Assembly (NCBI RefSeq): GCF_019175285.1
Contig: NC_056528.1
Span: 14,661,474 to 14,725,473 of the forward strand
DNA from: Sceloporus undulatus
Taxonomy: Eukaryota > Chordata > Lepidosauria > Squamata > Phrynosomatidae
Length of the DNA stretch: 64,000 nucleotides
Direction of reading: 5' to 3'
The notes under the pieces are model-generated. The model was not told where the DNA came from. It did no database searches and was given only the letters and a program-made list of their open reading frames with translations. A program made the translations under genes and the position numbers. This document shows positions 34,623 through 44,390 of the stretch, piece after piece; positions within the stretch are counted from its first letter, which is position 1; each line of letters begins with the position of its first letter.

Positions 34623-35261
34623 GCGAATTGGATGCTCGCCAGTCAACAGAAAGATGTATAATGGAGGGGGGGGAATGCTAAAACAAAAGCACTTTTGATT
34701 GTTATTACTCTAAAAGGTTTTCTGTTTGTGAAGCGGGAAAGAGGTAGGCGAGGAATAGGGCAGTAAATAGAGTTGCAAATATTGAAAAGGACGCGGCGTC
34801 TGTTGGGCGCAAAAGCAGACTTTTTACTTGCGTGGGAAAGCAAGCCATTAAATAAAAGTTGGAAACAATTAAAGTGAAAGTGCGTTTATTTTTGTCTCTC
34901 GACGGTGGAAGTGAGCCAGCGCATAAAGTTGGAAACCTATTAAATATGTGCGCGTGTGTGAGATGAATTTGAATCCGTTTCGCCACGGAAAGGCAACATA
35001 TAAATCCTTAGGAGCTCTATTCCCCTTATTCTCTGGATATGAGCCTTTTTTATTTCCACCACTCCGAAGCAGCGTGCATATCCTAACATCACTAATAATG
35101 TAAATTATTAATGTTAATCAGTAAATGTCAATGCTAAAATAATAGTAATTATTATTACATACAACTTATTTTCACTCTCTGAGGAAGGAAGAGGGAAGCT
35201 GGGGCCCTTGATAAAGCCAAGAGCCTTTAAAATCATACTTATTTTTGCAAACCAGTTCATA
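34623..35261. other. Single-copy noncoding DNA, CpG-retaining at 34700-35000
   Basis: GACGCGGCGTCTGTTGGGCG, TCTCGACGGTGGAAG and GTTTCGCCACGG keep CpGs in an AT-rich setting about 3.8 kb upstream of ASTN2 exon 1. No coding frame is apparent. It is a candidate regulatory element. Confidence 0.4.
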
Positions 35262-35475
35262 CAGTTAGGCTGCTTCCGCACTGCAAAAGTAATCCAGTTT
35301 GAGACCACTTTGACTGCCATGGCTAAAGGCTGTGGAATTCAGTGCTCCGTAGTTTTGTGAGATGTTTAGCACAGGTGCCACAACAAACTAGAAATCCCAG
35401 AATTTCATAGCATGGAGCCATAGTAGTTAAAGTGGTGCCAAACTGGATTACTTCTGCAGTGCGGATGCAGCCTGA
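35262..35475. mobile_element. Palindromic MITE, whole
   Basis: This is the best copy for defining the family ends. The left end is AGGCTGCTTCCGCACTGCAA and the right end TGCAGTGCGGATGCAGCCT, which are inverse of each other. Length is 214 bp. Confidence 0.88.
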
Positions 35476-35830
35476 TGGAAAAGTCTTGGATGGGTATTGT
35501 TTTTCACGTCTCTGACTCAAGTACCTTATCATCTTCCTGTTGTTGTTGTTGTTGTTGTTGTGGTTGTCGAAGTATATCTGGCCCATTGAAGCTGTGAAAG
35601 AGATTCACATTTCTCTGCAAAGCGTTAAAAAGTTTTGTACTTTAAGCGCCGTCTCACTCCTGGACGCAAGAGAGAAAATAAATCTACTTTTATATACGCT
35701 CTTCTTCAAAAGGTCTCCCGGCTTTATTGACCGGCTCAGCTTTCTCTCTCTCTCTCTGATGCTTACAAAGAGGAAAATGAAAATCACAAAGACAACAATT
35801 CAATCTTCACTTTTTCAGGGTATCTTTCTC

Positions 35831-35835
<5 letters not shown>

Positions 35836-35864
<29 letters not shown>
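35836..35864. repeat. (GATA)n microsatellite
   Basis: About seven tetranucleotide units. Confidence 0.95.
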
Positions 35865-35999
35865 GTCTACAGTATTTCGGAGACGTGAAAGAAATTAATA
35901 TTTACTCCTTTATCTTTAAAACTGGCTCACTCCTTGTCTCAAGCTGGAAACATTGAAAAGTCTTGGATGAGTAACCCTTTTCACTGCTTTGGTACCATA

Positions 36000-36212
36000 T
36001 CCTATTTCATGTCTTCCTTCTCCTCTTCCTCCACTACTACTACTACTACTGTTACTATTACTTCCTCCTCCTCCTTCTCTCTTTTTCTTATACTTTCTCC
36101 TTTTTATTTTCCCCTTTCCTTCTCTTCCTCCTCCTCCTCTACTACTACTACTTTCTCCTCCTTCTCTGTTCTCCCTCTTCCTCCTTTTTCTTCCTCCTTC
36201 TCCTTCTTCGGT
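36000..36212. repeat. CCT/CTA-rich pyrimidine tract
   Basis: Over 200 bp is almost entirely C and T with CTA and CCT triplet runs on the + strand. Polyserine or polyleucine frames arise from it and are not genes. Such homopurine-homopyrimidine DNA can form triplex structures. Confidence 0.85.
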
Positions 36213-36323
36213 GAACCACACTCTCTCAGCCTCAGAGGAAAGCAAATCTTGCCAAGAAAACCCTCTGAAGCCTCCTTAGGGTCTCCAAAGGTCAGTTACG
36301 ACTTGAAGCCACGCAGCAACAGC
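36212..36323 (+). mobile_element. Sauria-type SINE, tail half
   Basis: CACTCTCTCAGCCTCAGAGG, GCCAAGAAAACCCTC and ACGACTTGAAGCCACGCAGC are present. The head is absent. Short pieces of the same body (TCAGGTCACACTCTCTCAGC) recur at about 36446 and 36616. Confidence 0.8.
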
Positions 36324-36356
36324 AATGACAACATACCACTTTAAATGAATTTCTGG

Positions 36357-36660
36357 AAGGAAGGAAGGAAGGAAGAAAGGAAGGAAATCTTTCTCCATCC
36401 CAGTGAAGAGAAGGGAAGCATCTCTCCCTGGTGAGGGACTTTGGTCAGGTCACACTCTCTCAGCCTCCTGCAAATCCCCTTGGAAGCAGCATCACCAACC
36501 TCTCATTTTAAATGAATTTCTGGAGATAGAAATCAATCAATCAATTAATCAATCAATCAATCTTTTTCTCCATCCCAGGAAGCAAGCATCTCTCCCTGGT
36601 GATGGAGGGACCTTGGTCAGGTCACACTCTCTCAGCTTCCAAGGAAGGCAGGGGACCAAC
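36357..36660. repeat. GGAA and AATC runs with duplicated flank
   Basis: A (GGAA)n run lies at 36357-36386 and an (AATC)n run at 36533-36560. Each is followed by CTCCATCCCAG-type sequence and a SINE-body piece, so the segment with TCTTTCTCCATCCCAG and CATCTCTCCCTGGTGA was duplicated once, about 175 bp apart. Confidence 0.75.
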
Positions 36661-36669
36661 CTGTCCAAG

Positions 36670-36965
36670 TGAACCACACGATTTGTTGTTGTTATCCACC
36701 CTTGAGTTGACCTCAACCCATGGCAACCTTGTGGAGGATATAGCTCCAAGACTCCCTATGCGCAGGTCCTGCAAATCCATACCCATGACCTCCTTAATAG
36801 AGCCTATCCTCCATGTAACATGTGGCCTTGCTCTCTTTCTGCTTCCCTCCACCTTCCCTAGCATTATCATTTTTTCCAGGGAGTCATGCCTCTTCATGAT
36901 GCGGCCAAAGTATGGCAGCCTCAGTCTAGTCATCTTGGCTTCTCTCTGGACTTTATCACACGGGG
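36670..36965 (-). mobile_element. Bov-B (RTE) LINE, C-terminal and 3' part
   Basis: The reverse strand encodes RLRLPYFGRIMKRHDSLEKM and IMLGKVEGSRKRARP, the well-known end of RTE/Bov-B reverse-transcriptase proteins, in one frame of about 100 codons. The 3' end carries GTTGCCATGGGTTGAGGTCA and an ACAACAAC tail, the likely source of the SINE tails in this window. This is the downstream half of a copy split by about 420 bp. Confidence 0.85.
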
Positions 36966-37385
36966 AAAATTAGATTAATCTGAGGTCATCCAAGGCATTT
37001 CGCAAAAGATTTTCAAACGGCATCGTATGCAAACAGAACCCAATCCTAATGCAATAGTGAGACATCCCAAGAATAGCTGAATTTGGAAAAGTATCAAATT
37101 TAGATGTTCTTTTCCATTGCAGATTCGCACTCAATTCACATTTGCGTTAGCATGAAATGCATCTCCAGTTCGGCCGTGGGAGGACTGTCGGCCATGGGAT
37201 CCTGTCCTCCCTGCGCATGCGCAAACACGCTAATTTGAAATTAGGAAGCTGATGGGTAAGTAGGCATGTGATGAATTCATTTGCATTCACACTGCTTTCT
37301 CTTTTGGATGGACGCTGTGTTCATTTGTATGCGTGATAAGCTACTATGTAATTTCTTGCATTTTCGGATCCCTTTCTTCTTCTTT
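36966..37385. other. Sequence splitting the Bov-B copy
   Basis: The two Bov-B halves are contiguous in normal family order, but this stretch is unlike Bov-B. It contains GATTAATCTGAGGTCATCC and CTGCGCATGCGCAAACACGC and no recognised ends or coding frame. It could be a later insertion or the product of a rearrangement. Confidence 0.5.
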
Positions 37386-37650
37386 TGGGATGGTGATACG
37401 TTCCTCCATGTGGAAAAGTCCTCCAGTTTGACCTGCTCTAGGACCCCTGTGTTGGACTTCTTAGCTGTCCATGGTACCTTCTGCACTCGCCTCCAGCCCC
37501 ACATCTCCAGTGAATGGAGTTTCTTCCTCTCCACTTTCTGGACTGTCCAGCTCTGGCATCCATCCCTGGCGAGAGGGAATGCAGTGGCTTGTAGGACTCT
37601 AGGCTCAGTGGTATAGCCTTGCATTTTTGGATCTTCTCCAGGTCTTTCAT
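37386..37650 (-). mobile_element. Bov-B (RTE) LINE, upstream half
   Basis: The reverse strand reads LHSLEMWGWRRVQKVPWTAK and KSNTGVLEQVKLE, the segment that directly precedes the YFGRIM block in this family. It ends about 130 bp before the CpG-rich block of ASTN2. The copy is 5'-truncated. Confidence 0.85.
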
Positions 37651-38164
37651 TTCTGTATATGTCTCTATATCTAACAGTGCAGTCCCTGCTCTGATCAGTA
37701 CTTGACCCCCAGCTAGGAAAATGCTTTGACTGTTTCTCTTTCCTTACTGTCTAGAGGTGGCCTTTCAAAGGGAGGCAAGGCAAGGCAAGGCAAGGGTCTC
37801 TCTCGCTCGGAGGCGGAGCCACCGAAGCCTCCTCCTTCTCCTCCTCTTCATCACCATCACGATCCTCCTCCTCCTCTTCCTCGGAGGCGGAGCCAGGGCC
37901 AGAAGCTGCTCGGAGAACAGAAGCCGTGCCTTGGCTGGCTGCAGCTGCAGCGGGGTCCCGGTCTACCTAGCGGCTCCTCTGATGCCACCGAGCTCCTTGG
38001 AGCAGCTGGGCTTGGCTCTGCCTCCGGAGGGCAGCGAGGAGACCCAGCTCCGCCAGCCTGGATCTGCTCTCTCTCCAGGGATCGGGGGTGGTCTCCCAGG
38101 GGTTCCCTCCCTCCCTCATTCCCTGCTAGGCAGCCTCCCCACCGGTCTCCCTCCCTAAGGGCTG

Positions 38165-38640
38165 CAGCCTGAAGAAGGGGGGGGGTGTCTTTAGAGACTC
38201 CCTTTCCCTGGGGCTTTTAGTCTCCTAGCTGGGCTTGCCTCATCGCAAAGGGGGAACCCCATTGCACTCTCCCTCCTGCCACGGGGCCCCGATCTACCTT
38301 CACCTGCATAGAGCCCCATTGCACCTCCTTTCTTCGAGGTCTTGAATATTCATCTCCCCTTCCTCTGGAGCCCTAGTCTACTAGACTTGGGCCCAGGGGT
38401 CTGGAGCTCTCTTCCTCGACTGCCCAGGGCTCCCCCCATTGCAAAGGGGGTGTCTCGCATTGCCCCCTCGGGGTCTGGAGCCCTCTTCCTCGACTGCCAA
38501 GGGGCCCCGGGTCCCTCCTTTCTCTGGGATCTTTAGGGTCTCCCTTCCCATTACAGAAGGGTCCTGAAGTCTCTTCCTCTAGGCTGCCCAGGGGCCCCGA
38601 TCCCCCTTGCAAAGAGGGAGTCCCACCTGCCTCCCTGCTT
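38165..38640. repeat. Degenerate GC-rich repeats upstream of the ASTN2 start
   Basis: Words such as GGGGCCCCGAT, CATTGCAAAGGGGG, GGTCTGGAGC and CTCTTCCTCGACTGCC recur at spacings of about 80-100 bp (38240, 38380-38440, 38465-38510, 38565-38620). The block lies just before the ATG at 38650, so it is probably promoter or 5' UTR sequence that grew by local duplication. Confidence 0.65.
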
Positions 38641-38649
38641 TGCTCCAGG

Positions 38650-39178
38650 ATGTCTTCCTCCCTGTCTCCGCTTCTGCACCGCCGCCGCCGCCGCTTCCTC
38701 CTCTTCCTCCCTTCTTCCCCATCCTCCTCTTCCTCCTCCTCTCCATCCCTGCCCTCCTCCTCCTCCTCTTCCCTATTGCCTCTGCTCCTGCTCTTGGCCA
38801 GTGGACCGGGCCCCTCCGCAGCCTCACCGGGAGCCAGCAGCAGCAGCAGCCATCCGGGCAAAGGAGGAGGCGGCGGAGGCCGGGGCGGCAGAGGCGGCGG
38901 CAGCGGAGGCCCTCCTTGCCGGGAGAAGACGGTCACCGTCTCCACGCTGCCGGTGCTCCGCGAGAGCAGCCACGCCGCCTGGAGCAGCGCCCCGGGAGCC
39001 CCTTCGCCGGCTGCTGCTTCAGCATCAGCAGCATCAGCATCCTCCTCCTCCTCTTCTTCTGCTCAGCTCTCTCCCGGGTTCGACTCGCGCCTGCTCCTCT
39101 TCGTCCGCAGCGAGGTCCCCGGCCGCGTCGCCGTCCAGGACGACCTGGACAACACCGAGCTCCCCTTCTTCACCCTCG
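38650..39178 (+). CDS. ASTN2: Astrotactin-2, first coding exon (partial gene)
   Basis: ASTN2 is a neuronal membrane protein that works with ASTN1 in glia-guided neuron migration and in trafficking of surface proteins. This exon gives 176 codons plus one base and ends at a GTGAGC donor at 39179, so the intron is phase 1. Residues 90-106 (C-REKTVTVSTLPVLRES) and 146-176 (RLLLFVRSEVPGRV, then AVQDDLDNTELPFFTL) closely match human ASTN2 exon 1 as I recall it. ASTN1 differs at several of these positions (VVVDDLENTELPYF). The ATG at 38650 is the first in frame and has A at -3. A Leu-rich stretch (about residues 42-50) preceded by basic residues 11-15 suggests a signal peptide. Residues 22-41, 63-67 and 131-137 are serine runs and 72-87 are Gly/Arg-rich, so the N-terminus is low-complexity and its exact start is less certain than the conserved part. 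Later exons lie beyond the window. Confidence 0.93.
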
Positions 39179-39204
39179 GTGAGCAAACAGAGAAAGCCAG
39201 AGAT

Positions 39205-39895
39205 CCATAGCTGGATCTATCGATATCTACTGTAGCTAGCGATCTATCCATGTAGATCTTCATCCCTGTGTGTCTCTAGCTATACCTACATCAACATCTG
39301 TCTATAACTCCGTCTATCCACCTGTCTATCTTTATCCCCTAGCTACTTATATCTACATCAACATCTAATCTATAACTATATAACTGTCCACCTATCTGTA
39401 TAGCTTTATCCCTATGGATACCTTTCTACCTATAGCTACACCAACACCTCACCTATATCAATACCTGTAATGCTATCTGTCCACCTATCTGTATATCCAT
39501 ACCTGTGTCTATCTATATCTACATCAACAGCGAATTTCTCTATTATATCTATAACTCTGTCTGTCTAGCTGTATATCTTCATCCCTATCTGTGTTGATCT
39601 ACACATATCTACATCAGCATCAACAACAGCTACATATTGATAACTTATCTATCCATATGTGTATCTATCTAGATCTACATCAACATCTAACTCAACATCA
39701 ACTCTGCCTATCTATCCATCTGTATATCTTCATCCCTATATCTAGATCAACAATGAATCTGTCTATATATCTATAACTCGTATCTATCCATCTATCTGTA
39801 TATCCTTATCCATATGGGTATCTACTAATCCATCTATCTGTCTGTCTGTCTGTCTGTCTATGTATCTATCTATCCATCTATCTCCCCATCAATCT
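39205..39895. repeat. TATC/TCTA degenerate tract at the start of ASTN2 intron 1
   Basis: It begins about 25 bp after the splice donor. Words TATC, TCCA, CTAT and CATC alternate, with a longer-period motif around ATCTACATCAACATC repeated at roughly 80-130 bp. A cleaner TCTG/TATC run lies at 39830-39885. Confidence 0.85.
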
Positions 39896-39942
39896 TATTT
39901 TATCCATGTTGATCCAGGGACTTGCAAGTAGCTCATGCCATC

Positions 39943-40039
39943 CAGGTTTTACTCTCCCTTATCCAAAATGTTGAAAACGAGAAGTATTTTGGATTTCAGA
40001 TGTTTTTCCTCTTGATTTTTGGTATGTTTGCATGCATGC

Positions 40040-40073
<34 letters not shown>

Positions 40074-40327
40074 GCGCATATATTAGGAGATCTCTTGGAG
40101 ATGAGATGGGATGTACATCTTAAATGTGAAATTCATTTCTGTTTCTTGTATGCATGGCCTGGAGCCATATATATAAAAGTATGTGTGTGTGTGTGTGTGA
40201 AAACATAATGTTGTGCACAAGACAAAGTTTGTGTCTGTGGAACCACTGGGAAGCAAAGGTGCCCCTTGTGGACAATTTGGGATTTTGGGGGGATTTCAGA
40301 ATTTTGGATAAGAGACTCAATCAGTGT
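39943..40327. mobile_element. Tigger7/MER44-like nonautonomous DNA element
   Basis: The left end (CAGGTTTTACTCTCCCTTATCC region) and right end (TTTGGATAAGAGACTCAATC) are inverse of each other. Internal TTTTGGATTTCAGATGTTTT and AATTTTGGATAAG match the layout of mammalian Tigger7-type short elements. It includes (TG)n(TA)n at 40039-40074 and a TG run at 40180. Confidence 0.75.
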
Positions 40328-40339
40328 TTGAAACCGTGT

Positions 40340-40440
40340 AAGTTATGGCTCCATGTTCTGGGATTCATAGTTTGGTGAGACGTTTCTCTATCAGAGCACA
40401 TTGGTGCTAGACCTGACCCACAACCTAGCGTTGAAAATGG
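40340..40440. mobile_element. Palindromic MITE, decayed
   Basis: ATGTTCTGGGATTCATAGTT, GGTGAGACGTTTCTCTATCA and CACATTGGTGCTAGA match the central part of the family. The arms are largely lost. Confidence 0.5.
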
Positions 40441-40857
40441 AGCATTACAACGAATTCTTGCCTTGTACCGTGGGCAAACTCAGAGTGGCTGAGATGGATG
40501 GAGAACCTGGGTTGAAGGGAGGTAGTGAAATCCAAAAAAGGTGGTCATTTGTTTCTCCTGGAGGTCCCTAATGGATAATTTAGTGGGCAGTGACCTCATA
40601 TACTACTATGAGTTCACTACTACAAGCAAAATTATGGGTGTAGGGAAGAAGTAATGAGCAAGCTTCTCCTTAGCATAGGAAAGGACTTCAAAGTAGAGTA
40701 CTTGTATGACCTAAAGGCAAGACATGAGATGTGGATGGAACGCATGGCGGGAGACAAAACCGATCAGCAATTTGTTCTTCATGTTATTGCTTCTCTCCAC
40801 ACTTTATTGCCTTGGGTGCTTTTTCTTCCGATTGTCACTGTTTCGCCATCACTGTCC

Positions 40858-41452
40858 TAGTAGTCTATAAGTTGAACATGAGTCAACAGGGTGTTGCAGC
40901 AGCTCAAAAAGCCAATGCAATTCTAGGCTGCATCAATAGAAGTATTGGTCAGGTCTCCCCTGGAATACTGTGTCCAATTCTAGGCACCACATTTCAAAAA
41001 GGATGTTGAGAAACTGGAGCATGTGCAGAGGATGGCGACCAGAAATGGTGATGGGTCTGGAAACCATCTGAGGGAGCTGGGTATGTTTAGCCTGGAGATG
41101 AGGGGGTTAAGAGGTGATATGATAGCCCTGTTTAAGTATTTGAAGGGATGTCATATTGAGGATGGAGCAAGCTTGTTTTCTGCTGCTCCAGAGAACAGGA
41201 CTCAGAGCAATGGATTCAAGCTCCAGGAAAAGAGATTCCACCTTAATATCAGGAGGAACTTCATGATGATAAGAGCTTCATCAATAGAAGATGCTGTCTG
41301 GGAGTGTGGTGGAGTCTCCTTCTTTGGAGGTTTCTAAACAGAGGTTGGATGGCCATCTATCTGAAGGGCTTTGATAGTGTCCTCCTGTGTGGCAGAATAG
41401 GGTTGGATTGGATGCCCCTTGGGGGTCTCTTCCAGCTCTATGATTCTGTATG
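40858..41452 (+). mobile_element. CR1-like LINE, longest copy (about 595 bp)
   Basis: Starting near the end of the reverse-transcriptase ORF, it shows CTCCCCTGGAATACTGTGTC, GGGAGCTGGGTATGTTTAGC, GAGAACAGGACTCAGAGCA and CTCTATGATTCTGTATG at the 3' end. CR1 elements move by copy-and-paste and are usually cut at the 5' end, as here. This copy is interrupted by stops in all frames. Confidence 0.88.
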
Positions 41453-42855
41453 GCTTGTGCCATAGTTCTGCTTGTCAGCAATGATGGGCCAAAAAGGATA
41501 AACATTTGGTTTTTAGCAAATGGAGTTCCCATTTTGGGTGCCCACATCCTTGCAGTAGGCCGATTTGGAGACCCAAAACAGGTCATCAGCTACACATGGT
41601 GTCCGTTTACTGCTTTCTGACTCATTTCCAACATGAAATGGACTGCATGGATTATATCTCTTGGCCTTCGGTGTTGCTCACCTTTGTGGTTTGAGTCCTA
41701 GCCCTTGCAGAAGTCTAAATCTAGGTGAGATTCTTAAAAAACGGAAGTATTTTTGCACCTCCTCCAAGCTGCCAAACGGTTTGATTTTTCCAAAATAGAA
41801 AAGACGTTCTTTCTGCCGAGGCAGGAGTCTCTTTAGTCCTGCTGTCACTTTGCTGTGGCTTGGTTCCCTCCTCTTGCAATTGATAGCTTAATTATCCTCC
41901 TTTTTTTCTTGGTGTATTTTCTCTCCTCCTTTCCCCACCTTTCTTTTTTTAACTAATAATAAAAAATATTATTTGATTCACTTGCTTTTTGGAGCCAGGT
42001 TTGCAAGCCTTCCCAGGATCTCTGCTTTGGAGCAAACTCTTAGCTTCCTTCCCAGGAAAGGCAGGTGCTGCCTTGAACATCATCGCCTTTTGAGTCTTCA
42101 AGAAGTTGCTCCGAGCCGAAGCTTTGTTCTAGTAAGCAGCTCGGATATAAATATTTTGCCAGGACCGATTCAGATTATCCCAGCTGTCAGGATCACTTCT
42201 CGAAATGGTTGCGCGTGCATTTGTTTTGTGCATGCGCATACTCCCATCTTCTAAGGTTTTCTCTGTTGGGAGGAAGAGAGAGCAACCGCAGCCTGTCATC
42301 TTGTGTGCCATGTTGCTCTTTTGCTCGAACATGGGGCGTTCTTGCCATGCCTTGTCAAGGTTGTCATGTGTATCACAGCTGACTTGTTATCCTTTCAAAA
42401 AAGTGGAGCTGCTTAGCATTCTGCGTCGAGGAGCAGGCTAGCCATTCTGGCAGGAGCTTGCCAAGGCAGTCTGTTGATCTCCACACAAGCGCCTCTTTTA
42501 TCTACCAACTTCTTCCCTTCCTGTGACATCTTTTTTAACAACCCCGTAATTTGTCGATCCGCTTTGGCTTTGTGTCGCTACCGATTGGGACTTGACAAAC
42601 TCTGGTGGTGATTCTCCTCCTTTTCTCTCTCGCCCACCTCTCCTACATTTCCATCATCTCTTATTTTTTCCTGGTATGGCCTTGGTATGCCTGGTAGAAA
42701 GCAATGCTAACAGATTCTCTTTGCGGCATCTGCTTCATTTGTGCAACTCCCATCAGCTCCTGTTGGTGTGATGGAGGGGCAAGATTGCCAAGAACTGTAG
42801 GTCAACAACATCGGGGACATCAGTGTCCTCACGTTTAGTTGCTTATGTTACTTGA
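41453..42855. other. Single-copy noncoding DNA
   Basis: No gene was recognised. Positions 42100-42260 include AGCTCGGATATAAATATTTT and GTTGCGCGTGCATTTG, with retained CpGs. Nothing else was named. Confidence 0.35.
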
Positions 42856-43068
42856 TGTTGTTGCTGCGTGTCTTCAAGTCATTTCTGACTTACAACGAAC
42901 TTATCATGGGGTTTCCTTGTACAGATTTGTTCAGGGGAGGCCTGCCAAGGCCATCCTTTGAGGCTGAGAGAATGTGACTTGCCCAAGATCATCCAGTGGG
43001 TTTCATGGCCAGCCAGGAATAGAGCCCTGGTCTCCAAAGTCCAGCGCTCAAGCCGCTATGCCATGTCT
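42856..43068 (-). mobile_element. Sauria-type SINE, full length
   Basis: The tail (GTTGCTGCGTGTCTTCAAGT), body and head (CAGCGCTCAAGCCGCTATGC) are complete. There is a small deletion in the CCTAAGG region. Confidence 0.87.
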
Positions 43069-43130
43069 CTTTATCAGGAAGAGAAATAGTCTCTGCATCC
43101 ATAATGCAAGCCGTTGCATTCTGTTACAAG

Positions 43131-43262
43131 CAGGTGTCCCTTATATAAAATGGCAGAAATCAAGGTTTGATTTTGGGATTTTTTTCCCTTTAAAAATATA
43201 TTTTCAAGCCTTGGATGATGGAATCCCTGCATAACAAATCCCTGGATATGGAGACCTGACTG
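43131..43262. mobile_element. Tigger-like MITE, left part missing
   Basis: GTGTCCCTTATATAAAATGG, AAATCAAGGTTTGATTTTGG and GATATGGAGACCTGACTG match the family at 22317 and 59575. The right end abuts TA (43263). Confidence 0.7.
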
Positions 43263-44181
43263 TATTCCCTTGCAAGCAGGTGGGCAACTTGTGATCCGCC
43301 AAATGACTCTGGATGGTGATGCCTATCCTGCCTCACCATCAGCTGTCCTTGCAGTTCAGCAACGTTTGTAGAACCATCAATTGCCCATCCCTGGTTTACT
43401 CTACCTGCTGGCTTTGTTCTCCCAGATATAGCTATATTGGCCTTGTTTACTACTTACTTCAGTCTGCTAGAATTAATGCCAGTTCTTTGGAGACCAGGAA
43501 AGGGGCCCATGCCATGACCTCCACTGATGATAAAGGGTGCTTCTGGTTGCTCCTGCCTTGCAATAGGATCCTACTTGCTCCTGGCAAGCTCTTGCAGCAT
43601 GGTAGGCAATTATGCAACAGGTGAGATGTTCTAGTCACAGAGATATAAGCTGCACCTGTTGTCCTTCCAGCCGCTGAACCAAAGCTGAGACACAGGAGTC
43701 TTATTGGGGCTGACTGCAAACCTCAGAGAGGTCACTTCCCTTGTCTGTCTCCAGTGCTGCTGAATAATGACTTTGACATTATATGGGTAAATATGCAAAA
43801 TGCTATTTTCTTGAGCATGCAGTATCCCATGGAAGGAGCTCATAGTTGTCGATATTTGTGTTCGATTGGCCATCTTGTTTGGGCACAGATTGGCAGAGGC
43901 TTTGAAACTGCTGCTGCAGGAACAATTGCTACACTTATCATCGGTAAGTGCGCGGAAAGGCGTTACGTTTGGAAGTCTCTGGAGATTGCTTTGCCACAAC
44001 TCATAAAAGTAATCAGTGCATCCTTAGTCTGTTGAAGGTAAAACCTTGCCCTTCTCCGAGGACCGCCTCCTGAATCGCTTTGGCCTTGCAGGCATAGATT
44101 TTTCAAACCCACCCTGATTTCCCCATTGCTGTGAGCAAAGGAGGTTTCCTTTTAATACTGATTAAATCTTTCAATACATTG
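43263..44181. other. Unassigned noncoding DNA
   Basis: No gene or clear repeat was seen. Confidence 0.3.
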
Positions 44182-44390
44182 GTGTTGAGTGCCTTCAAGT
44201 CATTTCTGGCTGATGGTGACCCTAAGACCCCTATAATAGGGTTTTCTTGGCAAGAGATGTCCAGAAGAGGTTTGTTACCGCCTTCCCCTGAGGGAGTGTG
44301 CCTTTCTTAAGGTCACCTAATGGCTGAGCAGGAATTCGAACCCAGGTCTCCAGATTCGTAGTCCAATGCTCAGAACACTTCACTATATTT
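44182..44390 (-). mobile_element. Sauria-type SINE
   Basis: The tail (TGAGTGCCTTCAAGTCATTT), body (TTTTCTTGGCAAGAGATGTC), B box complement (TTCGAACCCAGG) and head remnants are present. Confidence 0.85.

Larger units (their letters stand above)
1..38649. other. Upstream flank of ASTN2, no other gene recognised
   Basis: No translated frame in this stretch resembles a known protein apart from LINE remnants. Most frames over 100 codons fall in SINEs, microsatellites or pyrimidine tracts. In human the neighbour upstream of ASTN2 is TLR4, a few hundred kilobases away, so an empty 38 kb is expected. Confidence 0.7.
37780..39190 (+). promoter_or_regulatory. ASTN2: GC/CpG-rich block, probable ASTN2 promoter and 5' UTR
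   Basis: Base composition rises sharply here compared with the AT-leaning flanks and the block ends at the exon 1 donor. Two GGAGGCGGAGCC GC-box-like motifs lie at 37809-37820 and 37883-37894, and CpG density peaks within the exon (38860-39170). No clear TATA box was seen. The transcription start cannot be placed by eye. An intact-looking short upstream frame (37757-38158) lies in the same block but is low-complexity and is not called as a gene. Confidence 0.7.

Noticed and set aside
35916-36344. Serine- or glycine-rich proteins on both strands
   Set aside because: They come from a pyrimidine tract and a SINE tail.
37757-38158. A 133-residue membrane-like protein upstream of ASTN2
   Set aside because: It is low-complexity and compositionally driven, another frame of similar length overlaps it, and it resembles no known protein. 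At best it is an upstream open frame.
38607-39235. Alternative long frames across exon 1 (both strands)
   Set aside because: They are shadows of the GC-rich ASTN2 exon. Only the 38650 frame carries the conserved astrotactin blocks.
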